Positions 16,714 to 26,544 are shown, counted from the stretch's first letter. The stretch: DNA of 64,000 nucleotides from Agrobacterium albertimagni AOL15 (GCF_000300855.1 NZ_ALJF01000009.1:1-64000), one strand, 5' to 3'. Numbers and translations: made by a program. The notes: generated from the sequence alone by a model not told the origin.

Positions 16714-18582
16714 CTATGGCTTCTCGCTCTTGGCCACGATATCGAAAAGAATGCGGCGCGCGGTTTGCTCGTCACGAGCGCTCACAGCCGCCCTAAGAGT
16801 GACCAATGCATCATCGAGGAACGACAATGTAGTATTGGTCGCACGCAATATTTTAGGATGCTGTGTGCGACTTGCCGTCGAATCGTCGTAGAAGAGTTCC
16901 TCATACATTTTTTCGCCGGGTCGTATACCCGTTTCCACAATTTCAATGTCGCCGTTCGGATATTCTGGTGAACGAATTTTGAGACCTGCAAGCCGAACCA
17001 TACTCTCCGCGAGGTCTGAAATGAGTACCGGCTCTCCCATATCGAGCAGGAATACATCGCCCCCTTGCGAAAGTGAGCCTGCCTGCACAATGAGCTCAGC
17101 TGCCTCTTTAATTGACATGAAATAGCGTGTCATTGCGCGATCGGTGAGGGTGATGGGCCCACCATTGGCTATCTGTTGCTTAAACAGTGGAACGACAGAT
17201 CCGTTCGAGCCCAAGACATTTCCAAATCGTACAGCACAGAACCGCTGCTCCGTACGCTCCATAGCGATACGATGAGCTTTCTCTTGGACAATCAACTCTG
17301 CCCAGCGCTTGGTTGCGCCCATCACATTGGTGGGGCGCACAGCCTTGTCAGTGGAAATTAATACGAAGTCACGAACACCCAATCGATACGACGCATCTAC
17401 CACCGTTTTCGTACCGAACACGTTGTTACAAATACCTTCCAAGGCATTAGCTTCCACCAGCGGCACATGTTTGTGCGCCGCAGCATGGAACACTACATCG
17501 ACGTCATGATTAGCAATCGTCTCCTCAACTCGTTTCTCGTCGATGACCGACGCCAACACAGGCACGATAGAGATTTCCGCGTTGGCCAACTCTAACTCGA
17601 TACGGTATAACGCGAACTCGTTGGCCTCGAACAATACCAAGCGCCGTGGCCTCCACTGCGCAATCTTACGGCAAAGCTCCGATCCGATAGATCCACCAGC
17701 GCCCGTTACCATGATCGTGCGTCCAACGATCATATCCCGGATGAGGCCGAGGTCTGGAGGGACTGGAGACCGCCCGAGAAGATCATCAATCTCAATCTGC
17801 CGAACTTGGCTCACCAGATAATTGCCTGAGACAAGGTCCGCTGCGGCAGGTAGTGACATTACCTTTATCTGGCCTTTGGCCAACTCAGACACAATCGCTT
17901 TGCGTCGCGCTGCGTTAATTGAAGGCATCGTGAGAATAACCTGTTCCACGCCGTAATCGCGAATCAAGCTAGACAAACTGCTTGGAGGATAGACACGCAA
18001 TCCCGCCACCTCACGACGATGAAGATCTGAATTGTCATCAAGAAAACCAGCGATCATATGCGTGCCACGCAGCGACATGGCAAGCTGGGTACCGGCCTCA
18101 CCTGCACCGTAGATTACTACCGCAGGGTTTTTTGAAGTTGAACGCGGGCTGCTCCTATTGAATAAGAGCTTTGCCGCAAACCGGCTCCCAATGACACAGA
18201 TTGTCGCCAGCGCCCAATAAATCACTGGGACCGAACGAGGCACAACGTTGTAGATAACGAATTGACTCAAAAATACGACTGCTAGCCACAATAATACGGC
18301 GAGCGCTACAGCGCTTACCATTTTCCAGAGTGCACGCTCGGGCAGATATCGAATTACTGCGCGATAAAGGCCCATCCTTACAAAGACTGGAAGCGCCACC
18401 ACGGGGCCAGCAAGTATGATGAACCAAGCTTCCGCACTTGCAGGCGGAGCCCAATAATCGAGCCGCAGCGAAAAGCTACCCCAAAGAACAAGTGCCAGCA
18501 GCACAAAATCAAAGCAGATCATAACAAAGCGCTTCCACCCACGCGGAAGAGCGACGAGAACACTTCTTATTCTTTTTATCAT
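16714..18582 (-). CDS. Membrane-bound UDP-GlcNAc 4,6-dehydratase (PglF/WbpM/CapD type)
   Basis: This 622-residue protein has four N-terminal membrane helices (FVMICFDFVLLALVLWGSFS onward), a first Rossmann domain (VVIYGAGEAGTQLAMSL, near residue 150) and a catalytic second one (IMVTGAGGSIGSELCRKIA, near residue 290). STDKAVRPTNVMGATKR carries the PglF/WbpM active-site residues; these enzymes use a Met-containing rather than Tyr-containing triad. It should make the UDP-4-keto-6-deoxy sugar for the CBS-aminotransferase, opening the nonulosonate route, and possibly also the initiating sugar. Length is normal for the family. Confidence 0.9.
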   Translation of the reverse strand: MIKRIRSVLVALPRGWKRFVMICFDFVLLALVLWGSFSLRLDYWAPPASAEAWFIILAGPVVALPVFVRMGLYRAVIRYLPERALWKMVSAVALAVLLWLAVVFLSQFVIYNVVPRSVPVIYWALATICVIGSRFAAKLLFNRSSPRSTSKNPAVVIYGAGEAGTQLAMSLRGTHMIAGFLDDNSDLHRREVAGLRVYPPSSLSSLIRDYGVEQVILTMPSINAARRKAIVSELAKGQIKVMSLPAAADLVSGNYLVSQVRQIEIDDLLGRSPVPPDLGLIRDMIVGRTIMVTGAGGSIGSELCRKIAQWRPRRLVLFEANEFALYRIELELANAEISIVPVLASVIDEKRVEETIANHDVDVVFHAAAHKHVPLVEANALEGICNNVFGTKTVVDASYRLGVRDFVLISTDKAVRPTNVMGATKRWAELIVQEKAHRIAMERTEQRFCAVRFGNVLGSNGSVVPLFKQQIANGGPITLTDRAMTRYFMSIKEAAELIVQAGSLSQGGDVFLLDMGEPVLISDLAESMVRLAGLKIRSPEYPNGDIEIVETGIRPGEKMYEELFYDDSTASRTQHPKILRATNTTLSFLDDALVTLRAAVSARDEQTARRILFDIVAKSEKP

Positions 18583-19072
18583 GAGTGTATCAATAGCCTA
18601 GCTAGTTCGGTCGGCGGCCGACAGGGCCGAAGCGGCTTTATACAGCAACGATCAATTTTTCAAGAACCGGCGACAAAATGGGACGAATTGTCGTCGTACA
18701 CTGTAGCCCCCAAACCCCTGGATGATGGCCGCAGACATCTCATGCGACCGCCTTAAGCGAATCTGCAAATTCGTGACCGTCCTTGTATCCCTGGCTTAGC
18801 TGTTGCGAAAACTGCGGTGAGGTTGAGGGCGTAGTGGTTGCCAGATTGAAAAATTAGATATCCTTACGCCTGGATACGAATCGGCAAAGCCTGGCACGCT
18901 AAACGTCGATCTGCGCCGGCTGCCCTAATCAGTTTGATCCGATGTTGTTGACCCGTCGGGCATGATTTGACATACAGGCCGGATCTGCGACGGACGCTCG
19001 GCTGCCGAGGATAGCAATCGGGCTGCAAATGTGAACTGCGTTGGTTTCGCGACGTCTATTTGAAGAGAACTC
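18583..19072. other. Intergenic region between divergent transcription units
   Basis: About 490 bases separate the leftward dehydratase operon from the rightward wbpG operon, so both promoters must lie here. A weak -35/-10-like pair for the rightward unit may be TTGCCA near 18839 with TATCCT about 15 bases on, but spacing is poor. I see no gene and no strong hairpin. Confidence 0.4.
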
Positions 19073-20206
19073 ATGGCCGCCCACCGGATAATTTGTTCCA
19101 ACTGTATCATGGACACTTCTGACTCGAAAATCGTGTTCGATGAGCGAGGTTGGTGTGAGTATTGCAACAATTATCATCAGAACATCCTGCCGAATTGGCA
19201 TCCTGATGAGCGCGGGATGAGGGAACTAGAGCCCGTTCTCGAGCAAATCCGGAAAGACGGTCGCGGCAAAGAGCACGACTGCATCATCGGACTCAGTGGA
19301 GGCGTAGACAGTTCCTACGTTGTTCTGCTGGCACGCAAGTTTGGCTTGCGTCCACTATTGTTCCATGTTGATGCAGGCTGGAATTCGCAACAAGCCGTCA
19401 ATAACATCGAGAAGTTGGTAGACGGGTTGAATCTTGACCTTCACACCGAGGTCATTAACTGGCAGGAGATGAAAGACCTGCAGTTAGCGTTCTTCAAGGC
19501 GCAGGTGCCGCACCTTGACACGCCCCAGGACCACGCATTTTTCGCGGGCCTATATAACTATGCCGCCAAGAATGGCATCAAATACATATTGACTGGTGCC
19601 AACTATTCGACGGAGTGCGTGAGGGAGCCACTAGAGTGGCACTATCACGCATCTGACCTCCGTCAGCTCAAAGATATACACAAGCGCTTCGGAACCCGCC
19701 CACTTAAGACTTTCCCTCTCGCCGACATTTTCAAGTTCAAAATCTATTATCGCTTCGTGAAAGGTGTTCGGGTCGTTAAGCCGCTCAACCACGTGCCCTA
19801 TTTCAAAGAAGCTGCTATGCAAGAACTGGCAGACACATTCGGCTGGCAGCGTTATGCGCACAAGCACTACGAGTCGCGCTTCACGCGCTTCTATGAAGGC
19901 TACTGGCTGCCGACAAAGTTTGGTTACGATAAGCGTCGAGCCCATTTTTCTAGTCTGATCTTGACTGGACAGATGACTCGTGACGAGGCTCTGGAGAAGA
20001 TCTCCAAACCCGCTTACGACCCCGAAGAAATTGCACAGGATTTCGAGTACATCGCAACCAAGCTCGGCCTGAGCGTTGACGAGCTCAGGGCCCTTCACGC
20101 CGGCCCTAATAAGACCTATAAAGACTATAAAAATGCAATGACTTTCATCGATCTTGGTACCAGAGTACTTCGTGTTCTTGGTGTGCAAAAGGCCGTAATG
20201 CGGTGA
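19073..20206 (+). CDS. N-acetyl sugar amidotransferase (WbpG/PseA-like)
   Basis: This 377-residue PP-loop ATPase has an N-terminal zinc-binding pair of motifs (CSNCIMD and CEYCNNY), the ATP pyrophosphatase loop GLSGGVDSSYVV near residue 74, and ILTGANYSTECVREP. This is the WbpG/PseA family that turns an acetamido group on a sugar into acetamidino with ammonia supplied by HisH/HisF partners. The next two genes encode exactly those partners, overlapping it by 4 bases. The target here is probably the 5-acetamido group of the legionaminic-type sugar, as in Legionella pneumophila O-antigen, although an aminouronate is possible. Confidence 0.88.
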   Translation: MAAHRIICSNCIMDTSDSKIVFDERGWCEYCNNYHQNILPNWHPDERGMRELEPVLEQIRKDGRGKEHDCIIGLSGGVDSSYVVLLARKFGLRPLLFHVDAGWNSQQAVNNIEKLVDGLNLDLHTEVINWQEMKDLQLAFFKAQVPHLDTPQDHAFFAGLYNYAAKNGIKYILTGANYSTECVREPLEWHYHASDLRQLKDIHKRFGTRPLKTFPLADIFKFKIYYRFVKGVRVVKPLNHVPYFKEAAMQELADTFGWQRYAHKHYESRFTRFYEGYWLPTKFGYDKRRAHFSSLILTGQMTRDEALEKISKPAYDPEEIAQDFEYIATKLGLSVDELRALHAGPNKTYKDYKNAMTFIDLGTRVLRVLGVQKAVMR

Positions 20207-20817
20207 TCACGATCGTTGACTATGGCTTGGGGAACGTAAAGGCGTTCTCCAATATGTATAAAAGGCAGAATATCGAAACGCGCTTAGCGCGCTCGCGTGA
20301 TGATTTGGCCGGGGCCAGTAAGATTATTCTGCCGGGCGTGGGACATTTTGATCATGCCATGGATCTCCTCGACCGCTCAGGTATGCGCACAACACTTGAC
20401 GACCTGGTAGTTAATCAATGCCTACCGGTGATGGGCATCTGTGTCGGCATGCAGATGTTGGCCAATAGCAGCGAAGAAGGACAACGAAGGGGGCTTGGTT
20501 GGATACCAGGGCACGTTCAGTCGCTATATAAGCTGCCAATTGGGAACAACATGCCACTGCCGCATATGGGCTGGAACGACTTATCGATATCGCGACCCTT
20601 CGCGCTATTTTCTGGACTGGAATCGAACTCACGATTCTATTTTCTGCATTCATTCTACTTCGCTGCCGCAAACGATGACAGTGTTGTGGCTACCGCTAAC
20701 TATGGCAAAGACTTTCCTTGTGTGGTCCGATCTGGGAATGTGACTGGCGTTCAGTTCCACCCGGAAAAGAGCCATCATTGGGGCGCGCGGTTGCTAAAGA
20801 ATTTTGCGGAGCTTTAG
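20203..20817 (+). CDS. hisH2: HisH-like glutaminase subunit for the sugar amidotransferase
   Basis: This 204-residue class-I glutamine amidotransferase has PGVGHFDHAM, the nucleophile elbow MGICVGMQML with catalytic Cys, and FHPEKSHHWG with the catalytic His and Glu. It is a paralogue of histidine-pathway HisH, but its position between wbpG and hisF2 shows that it releases ammonia for sugar amidination. Start is the GTG in GTGA that overlaps the wbpG stop. The gene ends 3 bases before hisF2. Nothing else of the histidine operon is nearby, so a housekeeping role is unlikely. Confidence 0.88.
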   Translation: MITIVDYGLGNVKAFSNMYKRQNIETRLARSRDDLAGASKIILPGVGHFDHAMDLLDRSGMRTTLDDLVVNQCLPVMGICVGMQMLANSSEEGQRRGLGWIPGHVQSLYKLPIGNNMPLPHMGWNDLSISRPFALFSGLESNSRFYFLHSFYFAAANDDSVVATANYGKDFPCVVRSGNVTGVQFHPEKSHHWGARLLKNFAEL

Positions 20818-20820
20818 GCC

Positions 20821-21594
20821 ATGCTTCGTTCGCGCATAATTCCATGCCTGCTCGTTAGCGATGGAGGTCTTGTGAAAACTCAACGGTTCGGAGAGCCAAA
20901 ATATGTGGGCGATCCGATCAATGCCGTGAAGATTTTCAACGAAAAAGAGGCGGACGAATTAGTCGTCCTCGATATAGATGCCACTAGCCAGGGGCGGCAA
21001 CCTGACTTCACGATGATCAGCCAACTAGCTGTCGAATGCCGCATGCCGCTATGTTATGGTGGCGGCATAACAACTCGTGAACAGGCCAAGCGAATTGTTG
21101 GGCTGGGCGTTGAGAAGATATCTCTGAGCGCCGCAGCTATAGCCAATCCGGCTCTAGTAACGGAAATAGCAGATGAGGTTGGCAGTCAAAGCGTAGTCGT
21201 CGTTCTCGATGTTAAGAAGCCCGTATTTGGGAAAGAATTTGACGTCTACACCCACAACGGCTCAAAGAAGGTCCGCGGTGGGCTCAATAGCTTGATCGCG
21301 GAGTTTGAGCGGCGCGGTGCCGGAGAACTGGTAATCAACTCTATTGATCGCGATGGCATGATGAAGGGATACGACCTGAATCTTGCTGAGCACGTTCGTG
21401 CAACGACTAGATTACCAGTCACCATTTTGGGCGGCGCTGGATCGCTCGAAGACATCGGAGCCTTGATCGATCGATGCGGCCTGATAGGCGCGGCCGCAGG
21501 CAGTCTGTTTGTCTTTAAGGGTAACTATCGCGCCGTGCTAATCAATTACCCGAACCCCATCCAAAAAGACGAAATCGTTCTACGCGGCAAATAG
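20821..21594 (+). CDS. hisF2: HisF-like cyclase subunit serving WbpG
   Basis: This 257-residue TIM barrel is of the HisF family: MLRSRIIPCLLVSDGGLVKT, the ELVVLDIDATSQGRQPDF segment with the Asp seen in HisF, CRMPLCYGGGI, and NSIDRDGMMKGYDL near the C-terminal phosphate site. In histidine synthesis HisF channels ammonia to its own active site; in WbpG systems it is thought to pass ammonia from HisH to the amidotransferase. Compared with histidine HisF the entry motif is LVSDGGLVKT rather than L.V..GRVVKG, a difference typical of the polysaccharide paralogues. Confidence 0.87.
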   Translation: MLRSRIIPCLLVSDGGLVKTQRFGEPKYVGDPINAVKIFNEKEADELVVLDIDATSQGRQPDFTMISQLAVECRMPLCYGGGITTREQAKRIVGLGVEKISLSAAAIANPALVTEIADEVGSQSVVVVLDVKKPVFGKEFDVYTHNGSKKVRGGLNSLIAEFERRGAGELVINSIDRDGMMKGYDLNLAEHVRATTRLPVTILGGAGSLEDIGALIDRCGLIGAAAGSLFVFKGNYRAVLINYPNPIQKDEIVLRGK

Positions 21595-21669
21595 ATTGCA
21601 CAGAGTAGGCCGATATAGATTTGCCGCTTGGCAACTTCTATTTATCGATTCAACGCGAGACAGGTAAGC

Positions 21670-22704
21670 ATGTTCGACGGCAAGACACTATTGATCACCG
21701 GGGGCACAGGGTCTTTTGGAAATGCCGTGTTGAGACGCTTCCTGGACACAGGAATTCGTGAAATCCGCGTTTTCAGCCGGGATGAGAAAAAGCAGGACGA
21801 CCAACGCAAGAAATTTCAGAGCAACAAGCTGAAATTTTACATCGGCGACGTGCGCGATCCCGTCAGCATTTTAACTGCCACCCGTGGCGTTGATTTCATC
21901 TTCCATGCTGCGGCCCTTAAGCAGGTGCCTTCGTGTGAATTCCACCCGATGGAAGCTGTTAAAACAAACGTGATGGGTACCGAAAATGTGCTCGAGGCGG
22001 CAATTACGAATGGCGTCAGCCGCGTCGTCTGTCTGTCGACCGATAAAGCAGTTTACCCCATTAATGCCATGGGCATATCCAAGGCGTTGATGGAAAAGGT
22101 TATGGTTGCCAAGTCACGCGAACTGATGAATTCGAACACGGTTATCTGCGGCACACGATATGGTAACGTTATGGCCTCCAGGGGTTCAGTCATTCCACTC
22201 TTCGCGGAACAGATAACATCAGGTAGGTCAATTACGATAACCGACCCCGAGATGACACGCTTCATGATGACATTGTCAGATGCAGTGGATTTGGTTCTCT
22301 TTGCTTTTAGCAATGGCGGTAACGGGGATATATTCGTCCAGAAAGCACCTGCCGCTACCATAGGTGTTCTCGCAGAAGCAATGCGCCAATGTCTCGGTGT
22401 CCATCAGCACCCGATTGATGTCATTGGTACGCGCCATGGCGAGAAGCTTTATGAGACGCTACTAAGCCGAGAAGAAATGGCTAATGCTATCGATATGGGC
22501 GATTACTACAAAATTCCGCCTGATCTCCGCGATTTAAACTATTCTAAATTCGTGGAGCAAGGTGAAACTACCATCACCAGATCAGAAGATTACAATTCGC
22601 ACAATACAATTCGCCTTAACGTCCGTGAGATGGGCCAGCTGTTAGGAAAACTGGATTTCTTCCGCGACCTTATGGCGGGGCGCAAGCCAATCTTGGAGGA
22701 CTGA
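21670..22704 (+). CDS. fnlA: UDP-GlcNAc 5-inverting 4,6-dehydratase (FnlA/WbjB/CapE)
   Basis: This 344-residue enzyme, exactly the family length, has the Rossmann loop LLITGGTGSFGNAVLRRFL, FHAAALKQVPSCEF and STDKAVYPINAMGISKALMEK, which carries the SDR active site. It is the first step of UDP-N-acetyl-L-fucosamine synthesis and precedes fnlB and fnlC in canonical order. I chose the ATG at 21670 because MFDGKTLLITGG matches family N-termini; an upstream in-frame start adds 14 unrelated residues. It overlaps fnlB by one base (TGATG). Confidence 0.93.
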   Translation: MFDGKTLLITGGTGSFGNAVLRRFLDTGIREIRVFSRDEKKQDDQRKKFQSNKLKFYIGDVRDPVSILTATRGVDFIFHAAALKQVPSCEFHPMEAVKTNVMGTENVLEAAITNGVSRVVCLSTDKAVYPINAMGISKALMEKVMVAKSRELMNSNTVICGTRYGNVMASRGSVIPLFAEQITSGRSITITDPEMTRFMMTLSDAVDLVLFAFSNGGNGDIFVQKAPAATIGVLAEAMRQCLGVHQHPIDVIGTRHGEKLYETLLSREEMANAIDMGDYYKIPPDLRDLNYSKFVEQGETTITRSEDYNSHNTIRLNVREMGQLLGKLDFFRDLMAGRKPILED

Positions 22705-23813
22705 TGAAGAAGATTGCTGTTACCGGCGCCGGCGGCTTCATTGGTAAGAATATTATGGTCCGCCTGACGGAAGAAGGCTACGACCCCATACCAATAAAAC
22801 GGGAACTTAATGTAGACTTACTTGCTGAGAAGTTCGCTTCGGTAGATTTTGTTATTCACCTCGCTGGCGTCAACCGTCCCGAACATGACCAAGAATACGA
22901 AACCGGAAATCTTGGGATGTCAGAGCGAGTTGTTTCAGCACTCAGAAAATTAGATCGACCGATACCGATTTTCTACTCCTCCTCCATTCAAGCTGAAATG
23001 GATAACCCCTATGGGCGTTCCAAGCGAGCGGCAGAGAACGCATTACAGAGATATGGAGACGAGACCGGCGCGCCCGTACATATTTGGCGCCTGCCGAACG
23101 TTTTCGGTAAATGGTGCAGACCGAACTACAATTCGGTTGTTGCGACATTTTGCAACAACATAGCTCAGGGTTTGCCAATCAATGTTAGGGATCCTGCCGC
23201 ACGCTTGCATCTTGTATACGTCGACGATGTTGTGGACGCGGTTCTCAGATTGATTTCGGCAGACGGTAATTCACCGGTCACGCTTGAACCTGTATACGAC
23301 ACTACGGTGGGAGAACTCGCAACTTCAATACAAGCATTTCGAGATAGCCGGCATTCACTTGTAACGGGCCCAGTTGGATCAGGTCTCCAGCGAGCTTTGC
23401 ATGCCACTTACTTGAGCTATCTGCGGCCTGCCGATTTCGCTTACTCTCTTGAGACCCACGAGGATCCGCGCGGCACATTCACTGAAATGCTCCGTACACC
23501 TGACGCAGGCCAATTCTCATTCTTTACTGCTCATCCAGGTGTCAGACGTGGTGGCCACTATCACCATTCTAAGACAGAGAAATTCCTAGTGGTCCAAGGC
23601 AAGGCACAATTTGGTTTTCGCCACATCCAGACCAACGAAACATACACAATTGAGACCTGTGGCGACAAACCAATGATAGTAGAAACTGTCCCAGGGTGGT
23701 CACACGATATAACGAATGTAGGCGAAGATCTTCTTATCGTATTGTTGTGGGCCAATGAGATCTTTGACAGAGGAAGACCCGACACTTATGCAGCTGAGGT
23801 CCTGCCACAATGA
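22704..23813 (+). CDS. fnlB: UDP-FucNAc pathway epimerase/reductase (FnlB/WbjC/CapF)
   Basis: This 369-residue bifunctional protein has an N-terminal SDR domain (MKKIAVTGAGGFIGKNIM; YSSSIQAEMDNPYGRSKRAAE with the Tyr-x3-Lys pair) and a C-terminal cupin domain from about residue 245 (HPGVRRGGHYHHSKTEKFLV with the metal-binding His residues, then VPGWSHDITNVG). CapF enzymes use the cupin for 3-epimerisation and the SDR for NADPH-dependent 4-reduction. It overlaps fnlC by 4 bases. The domain order and length match S. aureus CapF. Confidence 0.93.
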   Translation: MKKIAVTGAGGFIGKNIMVRLTEEGYDPIPIKRELNVDLLAEKFASVDFVIHLAGVNRPEHDQEYETGNLGMSERVVSALRKLDRPIPIFYSSSIQAEMDNPYGRSKRAAENALQRYGDETGAPVHIWRLPNVFGKWCRPNYNSVVATFCNNIAQGLPINVRDPAARLHLVYVDDVVDAVLRLISADGNSPVTLEPVYDTTVGELATSIQAFRDSRHSLVTGPVGSGLQRALHATYLSYLRPADFAYSLETHEDPRGTFTEMLRTPDAGQFSFFTAHPGVRRGGHYHHSKTEKFLVVQGKAQFGFRHIQTNETYTIETCGDKPMIVETVPGWSHDITNVGEDLLIVLLWANEIFDRGRPDTYAAEVLPQ

Positions 23814-24943
23814 AGCTCTTGAAAGTAGCCACAGTAGTGGGCACCCGACCAGAAATCATCCGCCTTTCGCGAGTGATGGCTAAGCTTGACCAGTATTGCA
23901 ACCACGTTCTCATTCACACTGGCCAAAATTACGACTACGAACTGAACGAGATATTTTTCAATGATTTAGGCGTCCGTAGACCTGACGTATTTCTGAACGC
24001 CGCAGTCGATACTCCAGCACAGACAATCGGCAACATCATCGGCAAAGTGGACGCAGTTCTCGCGGAGCATCGGCCAGACGCACTGCTTGTTCTGGGCGAT
24101 ACTAATTCTTGTTTGGCAGTAATCCCGGCAAAACGCCGAAAAATACCAATTTTCCACATGGAGGCGGGCAATCGGTGTTTCGACATGCGTGTACCGGAGG
24201 AGATCAATCGCCGTATTGTTGACCACACCGCCGATATTAACTTGACCTACTCCGATATTGCCAGGGACTACCTGCTGCGCGAAGGGCTCTCTCCTGATCG
24301 CGTCGTGAAGACAGGCTCACCTATGCTTGAAGTCCTGCAGTTTTATCGCCCGCAAATTGACGCCTCTGACGTACGCCAGCGATTAAACCTCATCGAAGGC
24401 CGATATATTGTTGTGAGCGCACATCGTGAGGAGAACGTCGATTCTGACGTAAATTTTGCAAAGCTTGTCGACGTACTCAATGGTGTGGCCGACACGTTCA
24501 ACGAACCTGTCATAGTCTCGACCCATCCCCGCACACAGAAGCGTATTGACGCCAAGGGGATAAAATTCGACCCAAAGATCCAGTTGCTAAAGCCACTTGG
24601 TTTTCACGATTACGTTAATCTCCAGGTGGGTGCCCGTATTGTCATGTCCGATAGTGGCACCATTACCGAAGAGTCATCCATTCTCAATTTTCCTGCTGTC
24701 AACCTGCGTGAAGCTCATGAACGGCCAGAGGGAATGGAGGAGGCATCGGTGATAATGACCGGACTTGATCTTGAGCGCGTCCTCCAAGCCATAAGGATCT
24801 TGGAGACTCAAGGTCGCGGCAAGCAGCGAACTTTGATGCAGGTAGCCGATTACTCCATGCCGAATGTCTCTGACAAGGTTGTAAGAATCATCCATTCGTA
24901 TCGTGACTATGTCATGCGAACCGTGTGGAAGCAGTTTAGCTAA
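23810..24943 (+). CDS. fnlC: UDP-N-acetyl-L-fucosamine-forming 2-epimerase (FnlC/WbjD/CapG)
   Basis: This 377-residue non-hydrolysing 2-epimerase shows VVGTRPEIIRLSRVM, HTGQNYDYELNEIFF, GDTNSCLAV, HMEAGNRCFDMRVPEE and SDSGTITEESSILNFPAVNLR. The CFDMRVPEE form distinguishes FnlC from WecB-like enzymes. It completes UDP-L-FucNAc. The stop lies one base before the glycosyltransferase start, so translation is probably coupled. The fnlABC-wbuB run is a compact operon continuing from hisF2. Confidence 0.93.
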   Translation: MKLLKVATVVGTRPEIIRLSRVMAKLDQYCNHVLIHTGQNYDYELNEIFFNDLGVRRPDVFLNAAVDTPAQTIGNIIGKVDAVLAEHRPDALLVLGDTNSCLAVIPAKRRKIPIFHMEAGNRCFDMRVPEEINRRIVDHTADINLTYSDIARDYLLREGLSPDRVVKTGSPMLEVLQFYRPQIDASDVRQRLNLIEGRYIVVSAHREENVDSDVNFAKLVDVLNGVADTFNEPVIVSTHPRTQKRIDAKGIKFDPKIQLLKPLGFHDYVNLQVGARIVMSDSGTITEESSILNFPAVNLREAHERPEGMEEASVIMTGLDLERVLQAIRILETQGRGKQRTLMQVADYSMPNVSDKVVRIIHSYRDYVMRTVWKQFS

Positions 24944-24944
24944 A

Positions 24945-26174
24945 ATGAGAATTCTCGTGGTTAGCCAGTACTTCTGGCCTGAGAATTTCAGAATTAACGA
25001 CTTGGTCGCTGAGCTTGTTCGACGCGGGCACTCCATTACTGTTCTGACCGGCCAACCAAACTACCCCGGTGGCAGCGTATTTTCAGACTTCAAGGAGCAA
25101 CCCGAAGCCTTCAGCACGTATGAGGGTGCGTCAGTTGTTCGTGTGGCAATGTTGCCACGCGGGACCGGTGGTCTTCGCCTGATGCTCAACTACGTCTCAT
25201 TTGCGCTGTCGGCAAGCATCTTTGGCTCATGGATGCTACGAGGACAGGACTTCGATGCCATTTTTGTTTTCGAGCCCTCGCCAGTTACGGTGGGCTTGCC
25301 CGCTATAGTTCTAAAGAAACTCAAGCGCGCGCCGATTGCATTCTGGGTGCTTGATCTTTGGCCGCAATCACTAGAGGCAGTCGGAGTTGTACGTTCAAAA
25401 ATCATTCTCAGCATTGTGGATCGATTGGTGCGGTTCATCTATCGGCGCTGCGACGCAGTTTTGGCGCAGTCGAGAAGTTTCATTCGTGCTATTAGTCAGC
25501 AAATCGACGACCCCGCCCGCATTGTATACTTCCCGAGCTGGGCAGAGCCTGCCACCTCGCTGGAAACGGTCGAGTTCGCTCCGGAAGTGGAACGGCGCGA
25601 GGATCTTTTTAATGTAGTTTTCACAGGCAACGTCGGAGAAGCGCAGGATTTCGGAGCTGTTCTCGTAGCAGCTGATGCGATGCGCCATGATCCAGTCAGG
25701 TGGATCATAGTCGGGGACGGGCGCAAATCCAACTGGTTGGCCGAGGAGATCAATCGAAGAGGGCTTGAAGAACGCTTTATATTGGTCGGACGTTTTGGTC
25801 TCGAACGCATGCCGTCCTTCTTTCGGCACGCCGATGCCCTTCTCGTTTCATTGCGAGATGAGCCAATTTTCGCAATGACGATTCCTGGCAAGGTACAATC
25901 ATATCTTATGGCGGGGCGCCCAATTCTTGCTATGCTGAATGGTGAAGGCGCGCGGGTCGTCAATGAATCTGGAGCGGGCTTCGCCGTCAACGCTGGGGAC
26001 CCTGCCAGCCTCGTAAACGCCACTCGAGCAATGTTATCCTTGGACCGTTCTCAGCTCGACCAAATGAGGCAATCAGGGAGACAATACGCAGAAGCGAACT
26101 TCAATCGCGACGTGTTGATATCACAACTGGAAGACATTCTTCATCAGCTAGGTGGCAGAAAGTCGGGCAAATAG
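24945..26174 (+). CDS. wbuB: Fucosaminyltransferase-like GT4 glycosyltransferase (WbuB type)
   Basis: This 409-residue GT-B enzyme begins MRILVVSQYFWPENFRINDL and has TGQPNYPGG, VLDLWPQSLEAVG, VVFTGNVGEAQDF (the hinge between the two domains) and SLRDEPIFAMTIPGKVQSYL. This pattern is typical of WbuB/WbjE enzymes that add L-FucNAc and that regularly follow fnlABC. Start at 24945 gives the family N-terminus. It is the last recognisable gene of the polysaccharide locus; the mobile element's left attachment site lies 370 bases downstream. Confidence 0.85.
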   Translation: MRILVVSQYFWPENFRINDLVAELVRRGHSITVLTGQPNYPGGSVFSDFKEQPEAFSTYEGASVVRVAMLPRGTGGLRLMLNYVSFALSASIFGSWMLRGQDFDAIFVFEPSPVTVGLPAIVLKKLKRAPIAFWVLDLWPQSLEAVGVVRSKIILSIVDRLVRFIYRRCDAVLAQSRSFIRAISQQIDDPARIVYFPSWAEPATSLETVEFAPEVERREDLFNVVFTGNVGEAQDFGAVLVAADAMRHDPVRWIIVGDGRKSNWLAEEINRRGLEERFILVGRFGLERMPSFFRHADALLVSLRDEPIFAMTIPGKVQSYLMAGRPILAMLNGEGARVVNESGAGFAVNAGDPASLVNATRAMLSLDRSQLDQMRQSGRQYAEANFNRDVLISQLEDILHQLGGRKSGK

Positions 26175-26544
26175 GTGTTGAACAATCGGCTGGGGACGCA
26201 AAATTCGAGGGCAATCAGCATCCCCCGCGTATTGAGACAATTGGTCGACGCAAATCAGTACATGCGCCAGGGATGTTCGCAAGAAAAATCCGGCCGCCGG
26301 CGAGAAGAGACTGAAGCCGACCCATCGCTTCAGCGTGATTCGTTTGCCCGGCCGCGAGAGAAAGGTGCGACGGCTTTACTCTTGAAGAACCCGACGCACG
26401 GACATTGCATACTGCGCACCTTGGAGCAGTACACTCTTTGACAAAGCTGTATCGCGACAGCCAACTCTGAAACCAGTCTGATAGTACAATTCGCAGTCTC
26501 GCGAATATCGAAATTTCACAAGCGTCAAGACGACGTGGATAATC
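26175..26544. other. Non-coding stretch between the polysaccharide locus and the element's left end
   Basis: About 370 bases with no convincing gene. A short plus-strand open frame (26175-26441) starts directly after the wbuB stop but its composition (low-complexity Arg/Glu) and lack of a ribosome site argue against coding. No clear Rho-independent terminator for the fnl operon was seen. Confidence 0.45.

Noticed and set aside
20203..21594. hisH and hisF as part of histidine biosynthesis
   Set aside because: They directly follow wbpG with overlaps, and no other his genes are present; the polysaccharide amidination role fits better.
26175..26441. Small open frame after wbuB
   Set aside because: No ribosome site, low-complexity composition, no homology that I can see.
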